From Methylophaga sulfidovorans (GTDB taxonomy: Bacteria > Pseudomonadota > Gammaproteobacteria > Nitrosococcales > Methylophagaceae): a DNA stretch of 64,000 nucleotides. Below, in pieces: positions 49,605-61,003 of the stretch. The stretch's first letter is position 1, and every line of letters starts with the position of its first letter. A program made the position numbers and the translations under genes. Where the stretch lies: assembly GCF_900114205.1 (NCBI RefSeq), contig NZ_FOSH01000005.1:175873-239872 (forward strand). Reading direction: 5' to 3'. The notes under the pieces were generated by a model that was not told where the DNA came from, ran no database searches, and saw nothing but the letters and a program-made list of their open reading frames with translations.

Positions 49605-49975
49605 AACTGTCTCCCCAGGCTTAGTCCCACCCATGTAGCTGTCAGACAGAGTAAAACGCTAATAATTACATTTAACATGGCTCTACTGACATCTCCTGCT
49701 TCCAGCAAAGCAATAGTTTCCATGGAAAACGTCGAAAACGTGGTAAACGCGCCAAGCAAGCCAATTAAAATGGCAGAGCGCCATTCAGCCATCCCCAGCT
49801 CTCTCTCAATAAAGATGATAAAAAGAAATCCCATCAGTAAAGAACCGAGCACATTAACAGCCAATGTGCCGTAGGGAAAGTCTCGCCCTAAAACACGATA
49901 GACTCCGTTGGAAACCAAAAACCTGAGTACGGCACCCACTGCACCGCCAGCGGCAATAGCAATTATCTGATGCAC
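49601..49975 (-). CDS. crcB: Fluoride channel CrcB (Fluc)
   Basis: Fluc channels export fluoride as dual-topology dimers. I choose GTG 49975 (VHQIIAIAAGGAVGAVLRF, 124 residues), since the 30 codons before it resemble no CrcB. Four membrane helices and GTLAVNVLGSLLMGF and GLLGAFTTFSTFSMET, with the conserved Asn and Phe-box residues, are intact. No fluoride riboswitch was recognised upstream. It overlaps the DUF190 gene. Confidence 0.92.
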
Positions 49976-50123
49976 GAACAATATTCCCTGCCAAAAAACA
50001 GGTAGTTTACCGTATTCTGGCGCAATGCTCGCAACTGATTGTTTAATGAGGAAAATAACATTCAATCACGCATCAGTCTGAGTAGCTGAAAATCACTGAC
50101 AAACAAACTGTTATCGACCCACA

Positions 50124-51164
50124 CTAGTATCTTTCAACCATCTTAGCTAATGAAACGGGCGTAATCTTTCTGGCATGTCCTGCGCTGCCAAACGCCTGAT
50201 AGCGCGCTTCACAAATCGTTTGCATGGCCTGCGTTGCCGCTTTGAGAAATTTCCTGGGATCAAATTCTGCTTTATTCTGCTCATCGGTCAAAAACTGGCG
50301 AATTGCCCCGGTTGAAGCCATTCGCAAATCAGTATCAATATTGACCTTCCGCACACCGTATCGAATGCCCTCAACAATTTCTTCTACAGGTACACCGTAG
50401 GTTTGGCCGATATCGCCACCATGTGTATTGATAATTTTCAACCAGTCTTGCGGTACAGAACTCGATCCATGCATGACAAAATGCGTATCAGGTAGCTTTT
50501 GTTGCAACGTTTTTAAGTGGCTAATCGCCAACACATCACCCGTCGGTGGTTGTGTGAATTTATAGGCTCCATGGCTGGTGCCTATAGCAACCGCTAAAGC
50601 ATCGACCTGCGTTAATCTGACAAATTCCACAGCTTCGTCAGGGTCCGTCAATAATTGACTGTGATCTAATGCAGAATCAGCACCATGACCATCTTCTTCC
50701 CCCATCATTCCAGTCTCTAATGAGCCCAGACAGCCCAACTCACCCTCGACTGAAACACCGCAAGCATGCGCAATATCTGCGACTGTCTTCGTCACCTTAC
50801 TGTTATATTCAAAATCAGACGGTGTTTTCATGTCTTCGCGTAATGAGCCATCCATCATTACCGAGGTGAATCCTGACTGTATAGAACGAATACAGATATC
50901 CGGGCTGGCACCATGATCCTGATGTAACACCACCGGAATATGCGGATATTCTTCAACAGCCGCGAGAACCATATGCCTTAAAAAGGGTTCACCCGCATAT
51001 TTTCTGGCACCGGCACTGGCCTGCATTATCACTGGACTATCCACCTTATCTGCTGCCTGCATAATGGCATGTACCTGCTCCATATTACTGACATTAAATG
51101 CCGGAACAGCAAAATCATGTTCAGCTGCATAGTCTAATAATTGTCGCAATGTAATCAGGGCCAT
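50124..51164 (-). CDS. fba: Fructose-bisphosphate aldolase, class II
   Basis: The zinc enzyme interconverts fructose 1,6-bisphosphate with the two triose phosphates (and sedoheptulose bisphosphate in some members). The 346-residue sequence has VLHQDHGAS (zinc histidine and catalytic aspartate), [17 protein letters not shown] and KVNIDTDLR, the Calvin-cycle subtype often called CbbA. AGGAGG precedes the ATG. It is the last gene of the tkt-gap-pgk-pyk-fba block. Confidence 0.96.
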   Translation of the reverse strand: MALITLRQLLDYAAEHDFAVPAFNVSNMEQVHAIMQAADKVDSPVIMQASAGARKYAGEPFLRHMVLAAVEEYPHIPVVLHQDHGASPDICIRSIQSGFTSVMMDGSLREDMKTPSDFEYNSKVTKTVADIAHACGVSVEGELGCLGSLETGMMGEEDGHGADSALDHSQLLTDPDEAVEFVRLTQVDALAVAIGTSHGAYKFTQPPTGDVLAISHLKTLQQKLPDTHFVMHGSSSVPQDWLKIINTHGGDIGQTYGVPVEEIVEGIRYGVRKVNIDTDLRMASTGAIRQFLTDEQNKAEFDPRKFLKAATQAMQTICEARYQAFGSAGHARKITPVSLAKMVERY

Positions 51165-51198
51165 AAAGCCTCCTGTAAAGAAAAATTGTATTCTGCGT

Positions 51199-52653
51199 TT
51201 AGTCTATTTGTCTGGGTTCAGCCATATCACCGACTTTGACAATTTTCATAGCATTGGTGCTGCCCTGAATTTCAAGATCCCCTTTGGTGATAATGACGAT
51301 GTCACCGTCAGATACCACACCACATCGGATAAGCTCATCAACCATCTCTTTGTTCATTAAGGCGTGATCATGATGCTCGACATCAAATTTCATCGGGTAA
51401 ACACCTCGGTATAAAGTCACTTTTCGTGCCGTTTTTTCATGGGGTGTTAATGCAAAGATGGGAATACCCGAACTAATTCTGGACATCCACAAGGTGGTCG
51501 CTCCAGAGTCCGTTAGCGCAGCAATCGCTTTGACATCCAAGTGATTGGCAGTATACATGGCGGCCATGGCGATAGCTTCATCCATCCGCTCAAAATGTGA
51601 GTCTATCCGATGTCGGGATACCCGTATTTCACGTTCCAGCTCTGCTTGCAGACATACACGGTCAACTGCCGCTATGGTTTTTATCGGATTTTTGCCTATC
51701 GCTGTTTCTCCGGATAACATCACAGCATCGGTACCATCTAACACCGCATTGGCCACATCAAATACTTCTGCTCGGGTCGGAATCGGGTTTGTGATCATTG
51801 ATTCCATCATTTGCGTAGCGGTAATCGTCAGGCAATTCTTTTGTCGTGCCAGGCCAATGATGCGTTTTTGAATAGGTGGTAATGCCGCATCGCCCATCTC
51901 CACACCCAAATCACCACGCGCGACCATAATCGCATCGGTAGCTGCAATAATCTCGTCAATCGCTTCTACCGCTTCTGCACGTTCAATTTTTGCCACGATG
52001 GCACCATAACCACCAGCATCACGTAATAACTGTCTGGCTTGATGTATATCGTCTGCAGAACGCGGGAATGACACAGCGAGATAGTCCGCCTGCATACTGG
52101 CAGCCGTTTTAATATCCTGTTTATCTTTATCGGTGAGGGCTTTTGCGGAAAGGCCGCCACCAAGGCGATTGATGCCTTTGTTATTGGAAAGAACGCCACC
52201 GAAGCTGACCGTAGTATGAATTTTATGAGCATCAACGTTATCGACACGCAAAACAATTCTGCCGTCATCCAGCAATAAGGTGTCTTTTGCTTTTACATCT
52301 CGCGGGAGCGCTTTGTAATCAATGCCGACTTGCTGCTCGTCTCCATCCTCTCTGCCAAGTTGGGCATCCAGAATGAAACGAGCCCCTTCTTCCAGCACGA
52401 CCGAGCCTTCTTTAAATCGTGAGATACGAATTTTAGGCCCTTGTAGATCAGCCAAGATACCCACTTGTTTATTTTGCATACGAGCGCGTTCTCTGACGAG
52501 CTCTGCAAGCGCGATATGAGTATCAGGCTCACCATGAGAAAAGTTAAGCCTGACCACATTCATTCCGGCTGCGATCATCGCATCCAGCACTTGCGGGCTT
52601 TGTGTGGCCGGCCCTAAAGTCGCAACAATTTTTGTTCGTCTTATGGCCGCCAC
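51199..52653 (-). CDS. pyk: Pyruvate kinase
   Basis: The 484-residue protein opens [16 protein letters not shown] and contains [12 protein letters not shown], the catalytic [11 protein letters not shown] and [10 protein letters not shown], and [19 protein letters not shown]. The length and a C-terminal regulatory domain fit the PykA type. It makes pyruvate and ATP from phosphoenolpyruvate. GGAGTTTC precedes the ATG. Eleven bases separate it from pgk. Confidence 0.97.
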   Translation of the reverse strand: MAAIRRTKIVATLGPATQSPQVLDAMIAAGMNVVRLNFSHGEPDTHIALAELVRERARMQNKQVGILADLQGPKIRISRFKEGSVVLEEGARFILDAQLGREDGDEQQVGIDYKALPRDVKAKDTLLLDDGRIVLRVDNVDAHKIHTTVSFGGVLSNNKGINRLGGGLSAKALTDKDKQDIKTAASMQADYLAVSFPRSADDIHQARQLLRDAGGYGAIVAKIERAEAVEAIDEIIAATDAIMVARGDLGVEMGDAALPPIQKRIIGLARQKNCLTITATQMMESMITNPIPTRAEVFDVANAVLDGTDAVMLSGETAIGKNPIKTIAAVDRVCLQAELEREIRVSRHRIDSHFERMDEAIAMAAMYTANHLDVKAIAALTDSGATTLWMSRISSGIPIFALTPHEKTARKVTLYRGVYPMKFDVEHHDHALMNKEMVDELIRCGVVSDGDIVIITKGDLEIQGSTNAMKIVKVGDMAEPRQID

Positions 52654-52664
52654 ATGAAACTCCT

Positions 52665-53852
52665 TTATGCTTGTTTGGCGCGTTGCTCCAAGATATCTAC
52701 AGCAGGTAATTTTTTACCTTCAAGAAACTCCAGAAAGGCACCGCCGCCAGTTGAGATATAAGAAATATCGTCACAAATTCTATATTTGGACACTGCAGCT
52801 AATGTATCACCGCCACCAGCAATAGAAAATGCATCAGATTCAGCAATCGCCATGGCGACTTCTTTAGTGCCTTCACCAAACTGGTTAAATTCAAATACAC
52901 CTACAGGACCATTCCAGACAATCGTACCTGCGTTTTTTAAAATTTCTGTTAAAGCGGCTGCTGATTTTGGACCAATATCAAAAATCATGTCATCGGCAAC
53001 AATATCGCTGACTTTTTTAGTTTCCGCTTCAGCGTTTTCAGCAAAATGCTTTCCACATACGACATCAACAGGCACTGGAATATCCCCACCACGTGCTTGT
53101 GCTTCTGCTCTTAATTTTTTGCAGGTATCAATTAAGTCTTCTTCGTATAAAGAATTGCCGACTTGATACCCCTCAGCGGCAATAAAGGTATTTGCTATTC
53201 CGCCACCAACAATAAGTTGATCCACTTTTGTTGATAGAGATTCTAAAACGGTTAATTTGGTGGAAACTTTTGAACCACCGACAATCGCGACTAAAGGTCT
53301 TGCTGGATTATCCAGAGCTTTTGATAATGCTTCTAACTCTGCCGCCAATAATGGACCAGCACATGCAATCGGCGCATATTTAGCCACACCATGTGTCGAA
53401 GCCTGAGCACGATGGGCGGTACCAAAGGCATCCATTACAAATACATCACACAACTTAGCCATGCGACGAGATAAGGCATCATCATTGGCTTTTTCACCGA
53501 TGTTGAATCGAACATTCTCACATAGGACCACTTCACCCGCTTCAACCGGAATAAATTCTGGTTCTAACCAGTTTTGTTCAAGCCTCACAGGCTGATCTAA
53601 CAAGGCTGATAAATAATTCGCCACAGGAGCCAGAGAGTACTGATGTTCGTACTCACCTTCAGTCGGTCTGCCAAGATGCGACATGATCATGACTTTTGCA
53701 CCTGCTTTTAATGCCTTTTCAATGGTTGGCAGTGAAGCGTGAATCCGGGTGCCATCAGCAACCACACCTTTTTTCAGTGGCACATTAAGATCCTGGCGAA
53801 TCAGTACACGTTTACCCGCCAAATCCAGATCAGCCATCTTGATTACAGACAT
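52665..53852 (-). CDS. pgk: Phosphoglycerate kinase
   Basis: The 395-residue protein has [21 protein letters not shown], the hinge-region [11 protein letters not shown] and the C-terminal [12 protein letters not shown] and [14 protein letters not shown], complete relative to E. coli Pgk (387). It interconverts 1,3-bisphosphoglycerate and 3-phosphoglycerate. A terminator lies between gap and pgk, so it may have its own promoter within 53853-53925. Confidence 0.98.
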   Translation of the reverse strand: MSVIKMADLDLAGKRVLIRQDLNVPLKKGVVADGTRIHASLPTIEKALKAGAKVMIMSHLGRPTEGEYEHQYSLAPVANYLSALLDQPVRLEQNWLEPEFIPVEAGEVVLCENVRFNIGEKANDDALSRRMAKLCDVFVMDAFGTAHRAQASTHGVAKYAPIACAGPLLAAELEALSKALDNPARPLVAIVGGSKVSTKLTVLESLSTKVDQLIVGGGIANTFIAAEGYQVGNSLYEEDLIDTCKKLRAEAQARGGDIPVPVDVVCGKHFAENAEAETKKVSDIVADDMIFDIGPKSAAALTEILKNAGTIVWNGPVGVFEFNQFGEGTKEVAMAIAESDAFSIAGGGDTLAAVSKYRICDDISYISTGGGAFLEFLEGKKLPAVDILEQRAKQA

Positions 53853-53925
53853 GATGATTTTCCTCGTGAATAATTAAATTTGTGATCTCCGTCACAAAGT
53901 ATAACGTTCAAAAACAGTTTGACCA

Positions 53926-53957
53926 TAAAAAAAGGCTTTCTGAATCCAGAAAGCCTT
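53926..53957 (-). terminator. Terminator after gap
   Basis: Arms aaggctttctg and cagaaagcctt around a short loop are followed on the minus strand by seven T residues. The hairpin is strong and splits the tkt-gap part from pgk-pyk-fba. Confidence 0.9.
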
Positions 53958-53983
53958 AAATTTTTTATTGATAAATGAATGAA

Positions 53984-55012
<1,029 letters not shown>

Positions 55013-55071
55013 CTAAGAACTGAAATCTCAGTTTGAAATTTCACTTATTAGACTTTCGAGTTTTAGAGAGA

Positions 55072-55102
55072 GAAAAACCAGTGAGCAAATGCTCACTGGT
55101 TC
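55072..55102 (-). terminator. Terminator after tkt
   Basis: A perfect 12-base-arm hairpin (aaccagtgagca and tgctcactggtt) is followed on the minus strand by T5 and a CT-rich tract. It ends the tkt transcript before gap. Confidence 0.88.
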
Positions 55103-55135
55103 AACCCCATTACTTCTTTTTTAAATCAGCAATAA

Positions 55136-57124
55136 TTACAGTACTGATTTAACTGTCTTAACGACATTTTCGACGGTGAAGCCGAAGTGTTTCATCAACA
55201 CACCACCTGGCGCAGATTCACCAAATGTGTCGATACCCACAACACCACCTTCCAGGCCAACATACTTGCGCCAGAAGTCAGTTACACCCGCTTCAACAGA
55301 TACACGTTTAACACCTGGTGTTAATACGCTGTCTTTGTAAGCTTGGTCTTGACGATCAAACACATTAGTTGAAGGCATAGAGACAACGCGTACTTTCACA
55401 CCGTCAGCTTTCAGTTCTTCTTGTGCTTTAACCGCTAAGTCAACTTCAGAACCTGTCGCGATAATGATGACATCAGCTGCACCACCTTCTGCTTCAGACA
55501 GAACGTAAGCACCTTTACGGATAGCTTCAAAATCAGCTGTATCGTGTTTACGACCTGGAATACCTTGACGGCTTAATACTAAGCTTGAAGGACCATCTTT
55601 ACGTTCAACAGCAGCAACCCATGCAACCGCAACTTCAGTTTCATCAGAAGGACGCCATACATCCATATTAGGAATATAACGCAGACCCGCTGTGTTTTCG
55701 ATTGGTTGGTGAGTAGGACCGTCTTCACCCTGACCGATAGAGTCATGAGTTAAGATAGCGATTGTGCGTTGTTTCATCAATGCAGCCATACGTAAAGCAG
55801 ACTTAGCATAGTCAGAGAACATGTGGAAAGTACCACCGTAAGGCAGTAAACCACCGTGCAGAGCCATACCGTTCATGATGGCAAACATACCAAACTCACG
55901 AACACCGTATGAAATGTAGTTACCTGGCTCTTTACCAGAAACATGTTTGAAGCTTGGGCAGCTTGTCAGGTTAGAACCTGTTAAGTCAGCAGAACCACCG
56001 ATGAATTCTGGTAATTCAGGCGCTAAAGCAGTGATGATGTTTTGTGATGCTTTACGTGAAGCAACGCTTTCTGCTTTATCGTTGAAATCAGCGATCATTT
56101 TATCTGTGAATTGTTTCCAGTCAGCTGGTAATTCACCTGCCATGCGGCGTTTGAATTCAGCAGCTAATTCTGGGTACTCAGCAGCATAAGCGTCGAATTT
56201 TTTGTTCCATTCAGCTTCAGCAGCATCACCTTTTGCTTTCGCATCCCAACCTGCATAAACATCTTCAGGAATAACAAAAGGTTCGTAATCCCAACCTAAC
56301 TCTTTACGAGTCAGTGCAACTTCTTCTTCACCTAATGCAGCACCATGGCAGTCATGGCTAGCTGATTTGTTTGGTGAACCGAAACCGATGATTGTTTTAC
56401 AGCAAATCAGTGAAGGTTTGTCAGTGACTTTTTTAGCTGCTTCAATCGCTGCATTGATAGCATCAGAGTCATGACCATCAACTGATTGAACGTGCCAGCC
56501 GTAAGCTTCGAAACGCTTAACAGTGTCATCTGTATACCAACCATCAATGTGACCGTCGATAGAGATATTGTTGTCATCCCAGAATGCGATCAGGTTACCC
56601 AGCCCCCATGTACCAGCAAGTGCACAGGCTTCATGAGAAACACCTTCCATTAAACAACCGTCGCCCATGAATACATAGGTGTGGTGGTTAACGATGTCAT
56701 GACCTGGTTTGTTGAACTGATCAGCCATCAGTTTTTCAGCCATCGCAAAACCAACACCGTTGGTGATACCTTGACCTAATGGACCTGTTGTTGTTTCAAC
56801 ACCTGGCGCATAGCCATATTCAGGGTGACCCGCACATTGTGAATGTAATTGACGGAATGTTTTGATTGAATCCATTGGCAAGTCATAACCTGACAAATGC
56901 AACAATGAATAAATCAACATTGAACCGTGACCATTAGATAGGATGAAACGGTCACGATCAGCCCAATTTGGGTTATTTGGGTTGTGTTTTAAATGGTCAT
57001 TCCATAACACTTCGGCAATATCTGCCATACCCATAGGCGCGCCGGGGTGACCCGAGTTCGCCTTTTGTACTGCATCCATGCTGAGCGCACGGATTGCATT
57101 AGCTAAATGTCTACGTGTAGCCAT
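55136..57124 (-). CDS. tkt: Transketolase
   Basis: The thiamine enzyme moves two-carbon units between sugar phosphates. The 662-residue protein has [11 protein letters not shown], the thiamine-binding [13 protein letters not shown] and NNISIDGH, and [11 protein letters not shown] and RYGESAPGG-like [13 protein letters not shown]. In methylotrophs transketolase regenerates the formaldehyde acceptor of the ribulose monophosphate cycle. The genes for that cycle are not in the window. TAGGAG precedes the ATG; 26 bases separate it from the thioredoxin-like gene. Confidence 0.97.
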   Translation of the reverse strand: MATRRHLANAIRALSMDAVQKANSGHPGAPMGMADIAEVLWNDHLKHNPNNPNWADRDRFILSNGHGSMLIYSLLHLSGYDLPMDSIKTFRQLHSQCAGHPEYGYAPGVETTTGPLGQGITNGVGFAMAEKLMADQFNKPGHDIVNHHTYVFMGDGCLMEGVSHEACALAGTWGLGNLIAFWDDNNISIDGHIDGWYTDDTVKRFEAYGWHVQSVDGHDSDAINAAIEAAKKVTDKPSLICCKTIIGFGSPNKSASHDCHGAALGEEEVALTRKELGWDYEPFVIPEDVYAGWDAKAKGDAAEAEWNKKFDAYAAEYPELAAEFKRRMAGELPADWKQFTDKMIADFNDKAESVASRKASQNIITALAPELPEFIGGSADLTGSNLTSCPSFKHVSGKEPGNYISYGVREFGMFAIMNGMALHGGLLPYGGTFHMFSDYAKSALRMAALMKQRTIAILTHDSIGQGEDGPTHQPIENTAGLRYIPNMDVWRPSDETEVAVAWVAAVERKDGPSSLVLSRQGIPGRKHDTADFEAIRKGAYVLSEAEGGAADVIIIATGSEVDLAVKAQEELKADGVKVRVVSMPSTNVFDRQDQAYKDSVLTPGVKRVSVEAGVTDFWRKYVGLEGGVVGIDTFGESAPGGVLMKHFGFTVENVVKTVKSVL

Positions 57125-57150
57125 TATCTACATTCTCCTATTAAAAAAAA

Positions 57151-57705
57151 TTAAGCTGCCCGCCATTTGATCGAGCAACCCATACTAGGTATTTGATTTT
57201 CTGGGCCGTGGCCTGTTTCTGCCACTTGTTTCATTGCTTCAAACAAATCTCGTCTGACATCAGATGCAGCTGCTTGTTTTTTACTGGCATCTAAACGACC
57301 GCGATATTGTAGTTGCAAATCACCGTTATAACCAAAAAAATCGGGCGTGCAGACTGCACCATAAGCTTGGGCAACCTGTTGTGTTTCGTCATACAAATAA
57401 GGAAATGAAAACTGCTTTTGCTGAGCAAGGTGTTTCATATTATCGAAAGCGTCTTCTGGATAGTCATTCACATCATTAGACATAATGGCGACAGAGTTAA
57501 CGCCCAACTCTTTCAACGCATTGGTATCACGAACAAGCCTATCCATAATCGCTTGTACGTACGGACAATGGTTACAAATGAACATGACTAATAGTCCATT
57601 TTCACCACGACACTCATCTAATGTCCAAATTTTACCGTCTGTTCCTGGCAGAGAAAAATCCACAGCAGGCAAACCAAATTCACAGACTGGTGTCTCTAAA
57701 GCCAT
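57151..57705 (-). CDS. Thioredoxin-family (AhpC/TSA-like) protein
   Basis: The 184-residue soluble protein has a thioredoxin fold with CNHC at 44-47 in MFICNHCPYVQAI, and FGLPAVDFSLPGTDGK at the start as in peroxiredoxin-like proteins. PDFFGYNGDLQLQYRGRLD is typical of a family annotated as thioredoxin family protein. It may act as a disulfide reductase or thiol peroxidase, but the partner is unknown. It has no signal peptide. It is probably cotranscribed with tkt. Confidence 0.85.
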   Translation of the reverse strand: MALETPVCEFGLPAVDFSLPGTDGKIWTLDECRGENGLLVMFICNHCPYVQAIMDRLVRDTNALKELGVNSVAIMSNDVNDYPEDAFDNMKHLAQQKQFSFPYLYDETQQVAQAYGAVCTPDFFGYNGDLQLQYRGRLDASKKQAAASDVRRDLFEAMKQVAETGHGPENQIPSMGCSIKWRAA

Positions 57706-58081
57706 AAACGCTCGCTACAGTTATACTTTTGTCGTTTCAGGTGAAAAACTACGCATGAAACTCTTTTGGAGTTCTGCATATTACCAGACAATTTGCATAA
57801 TGCGAAATCAAGCTGTTAGCGATTTTTAGCGGCGCCCATTGCGACGATCTGTAAAAAAAGTAATGACTTAACAGACAAGTAGATTGATATTCATTGCTGT
57901 GATTTATCCTATCAATAGCATCAGGTCTCAGGCGAATTTTACTGCTGCGCGTTTTTAATGATCCTTTTTAGCTGAATACCGCATATTAAGGTGGAGTGTT
58001 ATCACTTAATAGCAACATCATGTTTTAATGTTGCCATTGAATTACCGCCTGAACAGGCTCGTTTCCTAAGCTGAGAATCTC
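57706..58081. other. Intergenic region between divergent genes, no gene seen
   Basis: The 376 bases separate the thioredoxin-like gene from mrcB and must hold both promoters. I see a loose inverted repeat gcaacat...atgttgc at 58012-58034 and a small gcctg-aa-caggc hairpin at 58046-58057, just upstream of mrcB. No open frame, tRNA or known regulatory RNA was recognised. Confidence 0.5.
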
Positions 58082-60439
58082 ATGGCTCAAAAAAAAACGC
58101 CCGCTAAAAAACGTACACGCTCTAAAAAAACAAGTCCCCGAAGAAAAAAACAAACCGGTTTCATCAGTCGTTCAAGTTTATTCAAGATAGCCTTTACGCT
58201 TCTCGTTCTGCTCGGTTTATTAACCCTCTTTCTTGATGCTCAAATCCGTAGCCAGTTCGAAGGTAAACGTTGGGCTCTTCCGGCGAAAGTTTATGCACGG
58301 CCACTGGAGCTGTATGCGGGTGCGCCGTTGTCAATTGCTGACTTAAAAATCGAGCTGAGAGGCTTGGGTTATCAATTTACCAGCAAAACCACTCAGCCAG
58401 GACAAGCCGCATTTTCATCATCAAAAGCCATTATCGACACCCGAGGGTTCCACTTCAGCGATGGTATGGAGCCAGCAAGAAAATTGATTCTGGATTTTGA
58501 TAGTCAAGGTTTAGCGCAATTGAGAGATTACCAGGGTCAGGATGTACCATTAGTTCGACTCGAACCTGTGCTCATCGGTGGCATCTATCCACTGAATAAC
58601 GAAGACAGGGATCTTATTCAGCTTAAAGATGCACCATCAATGCTGACCGAAGCATTGATCGCGATAGAAGACAGAGATTTTTATCAGCACCATGGCATCT
58701 CACCTAAAGGCATTGCTCGCGCTATGTATGCCAATATCAAAGCCGGAGGCTTTGTCCAAGGCGGCAGTACATTAACCCAACAATTGATCAAAAACTTTTA
58801 TCTGACCTCTGATCGCAGTCTTGTCAGAAAACTGCTCGAAATTCCGATGGCTTTGTTGTTAGAACTTCACTATGACAAAGATGAAATTCTGGAAGCCTAT
58901 TTAAATGAAGTCTATCTTGGCCAAGATGGCTCCCGGGCCATTCATGGTTTTGGACTAGGGGCACATTACTTTTTTGCTCAACCACTACAAGAGTTGAAAT
59001 TGCACCAGTTAGCGCTACTGGCCGGACTGGTCAAAGGCCCATCTTATTATGATCCAAGACGCCATCCAGAACGTGCGAAAACACGACGTAACCTGGTATT
59101 AAAAGTCTTGTTTGAACAAGGGAAAATTACGCAACAACAGTATCAGCATGCGATTAATGCTGGTCTCGATGTTGTCAAAAAAGGCACATTATTAAAAGAA
59201 GCCTACCCGGCATTTCTGGATTTAGTAAAACGACAACTTCGACGCGACTATCGTGATGAAGACTTGAATTCTGAAGGTTTGCGTGTCTACACAAGTCTGG
59301 ATCCGATTGCTCAAAGCCAGGCTGAAACCTCACTAAAACAAACCATCAGCACTTTACAACAAAGCTATGGTGCCAAGCTGAAACCATTACAAGGCAGCAT
59401 GGTAGTCACAGATCCTCAAACAGGTGAAGTACTCGCGGTTATCGGTGATAAAAATACCCGTTACAAAGGATTTAACCGGGCTCTGGATTCGCTTCGTCCA
59501 ATCGGTTCATTGGTAAAACCGGCCGTGTATTTAACCGCCTTAGAGCATGGCAAAACACTTGCCAGTATTGTTGATGACTCAAGCTTGACGATGAAACTGC
59601 CTAATGGGCAAATATGGAAACCACAAAACTTCAGCAGGCATTCACACGAGCATGTCATGCTGATTGATGCCTTAGCCCATTCTTATAATATTGCGACTGT
59701 GCGGCTGGGTATGGAAGTAGGCTTAAAAGAAGTGATTAATACCTTGAACCGGCTGGGAATTAAACGTCAGCTGGATGCCTACCCGTCTCTTCTACTTGGC
59801 GCACAGGGTTTATCACCTCTTGAAGTTGCAACGATGTATCAAACGATTGCTGCCAATGGTTTCCAAACACCTGTCAGAGCAATACGTACAGTGACTGACA
59901 GTCAAGGCAAGGCCTTATCCAGCTATCCATTCCAGCTGCGTCAGACCATTGATGCTGATGACGTGTATCTGATTCAAACTGCCATGCAGGAAGTCACCCA
60001 TAGTGGCACGGCTGCCAGTATTTATTCCACTTTACCGAATAGTATTAATACTGCTGGAAAAACAGGCACCACCGATGACCAGCGCGACAGTTGGTTTGCC
60101 GGGTTTAGTAATAATCGTTTAGCTGTGGTCTGGCTTGGCCTGGATGATAATTCACCATTACCGTTCACCGGCTCAGGTGGCGCACTCAGAGTCTGGAAGA
60201 GCTTTATGAAAAGTCAGCCTCTTGAATCATTTGAGGCACCATTACCAGACGATATAAAATGGCTCTGGATAGACGCTGAAACTGGTTTACTTTCAGCTGA
60301 AAACTGTGAAGGTGTAAGGCTATTACCGTTTATTTCTGGCTCAGAACCGACTGAAATATCCGAATGTATGACAAAACCTGGCGATACATCTAATCCGGTG
60401 ACACGCTCACTGGACTGGATCAAAGACTGGTTTCAATAA
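58082..60439 (+). CDS. mrcB: Penicillin-binding protein 1B (bifunctional)
   Basis: PBP1B polymerises and cross-links peptidoglycan at the inner membrane. The 785-residue protein has a basic cytoplasmic tail, one membrane anchor (about 31-53), a UB2H domain that binds LpoB (about 65-155), the glycosyltransferase with E196 in IEDRDF and GGSTLTQQL, and the transpeptidase with SLVK (S476), SYN (534-536) and KTGTT (660-664). All catalytic motifs are intact. The lipoprotein gene begins four bases after the stop. Confidence 0.96.
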   Translation: MAQKKTPAKKRTRSKKTSPRRKKQTGFISRSSLFKIAFTLLVLLGLLTLFLDAQIRSQFEGKRWALPAKVYARPLELYAGAPLSIADLKIELRGLGYQFTSKTTQPGQAAFSSSKAIIDTRGFHFSDGMEPARKLILDFDSQGLAQLRDYQGQDVPLVRLEPVLIGGIYPLNNEDRDLIQLKDAPSMLTEALIAIEDRDFYQHHGISPKGIARAMYANIKAGGFVQGGSTLTQQLIKNFYLTSDRSLVRKLLEIPMALLLELHYDKDEILEAYLNEVYLGQDGSRAIHGFGLGAHYFFAQPLQELKLHQLALLAGLVKGPSYYDPRRHPERAKTRRNLVLKVLFEQGKITQQQYQHAINAGLDVVKKGTLLKEAYPAFLDLVKRQLRRDYRDEDLNSEGLRVYTSLDPIAQSQAETSLKQTISTLQQSYGAKLKPLQGSMVVTDPQTGEVLAVIGDKNTRYKGFNRALDSLRPIGSLVKPAVYLTALEHGKTLASIVDDSSLTMKLPNGQIWKPQNFSRHSHEHVMLIDALAHSYNIATVRLGMEVGLKEVINTLNRLGIKRQLDAYPSLLLGAQGLSPLEVATMYQTIAANGFQTPVRAIRTVTDSQGKALSSYPFQLRQTIDADDVYLIQTAMQEVTHSGTAASIYSTLPNSINTAGKTGTTDDQRDSWFAGFSNNRLAVVWLGLDDNSPLPFTGSGGALRVWKSFMKSQPLESFEAPLPDDIKWLWIDAETGLLSAENCEGVRLLPFISGSEPTEISECMTKPGDTSNPVTRSLDWIKDWFQ

Positions 60440-60442
60440 GGT

Positions 60443-61003
60443 ATGACTATGACAAATTATGTATCACGTTTATTTGTAACAGGACTTATATTAAGTGTAC
60501 TTGCCGCCTGTACAACCACGCCTTATCAGCCCTCACAACCACCCGTTGATGATCGTAGCAGCCCACCTTCACAGCAACCAGCGCCAGAAACTAAAGCCTA
60601 TCCGCCTGTGGAAGAAGCCATTCCTGGACAATCCATCCCTTCAGACCAAGTGCCGGCACCGCAGGCTCAGTTACCTCAAAAACAAAGTTCTGCTGTTATT
60701 GCTTTACTGGATAGAGCCGAGCAAGCAAGAGTAAGTGGTGACTTACGTAGCGCACAGAATAACTTACAACGTGCACAACGCATTGCCCCAAGGGATCCCA
60801 AAGTCTATTACTCATTAGCTCAGACACATATGAGTCTGGAAGATTATGATTTGGCTGAACAAGTCGCATTAAAGGGCGTATCGCTATCGTCAGGTAATCA
60901 AGTTCTATTAAAACGTTTCTGGCAGTTGATTACCGAAATCAGATTACGGGCTGGCGATGTTTCCGGAGCTGAAGTAGCTAAACTGAGAGCTCAGAAATAT
61001 TAA
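60443..61003 (+). CDS. Tetratricopeptide-repeat lipoprotein
   Basis: The 186-residue protein has a lipoprotein signal with lipobox LAAC (C23), a proline and glutamine-rich linker (about 24-85) and two or three TPR-like helical pairs (ALLDRAEQARVSGDLRSAQNNLQRA, PKVYYSLAQTHMSLEDYDLAEQVA shortened to cores). Because it follows mrcB closely it may be an outer-membrane activator of PBP1B, in the way LpoB works in E. coli, but LpoB itself has a different fold. The stop codon overlaps that of the convergent kinase by three bases. Confidence 0.82.
   Translation: MTMTNYVSRLFVTGLILSVLAACTTTPYQPSQPPVDDRSSPPSQQPAPETKAYPPVEEAIPGQSIPSDQVPAPQAQLPQKQSSAVIALLDRAEQARVSGDLRSAQNNLQRAQRIAPRDPKVYYSLAQTHMSLEDYDLAEQVALKGVSLSSGNQVLLKRFWQLITEIRLRAGDVSGAEVAKLRAQKY

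Noticed and set aside
49976..50123. Fluoride riboswitch upstream of crcB
   Set aside because: The conserved crcB-motif elements could not be found in the gap on the minus strand.
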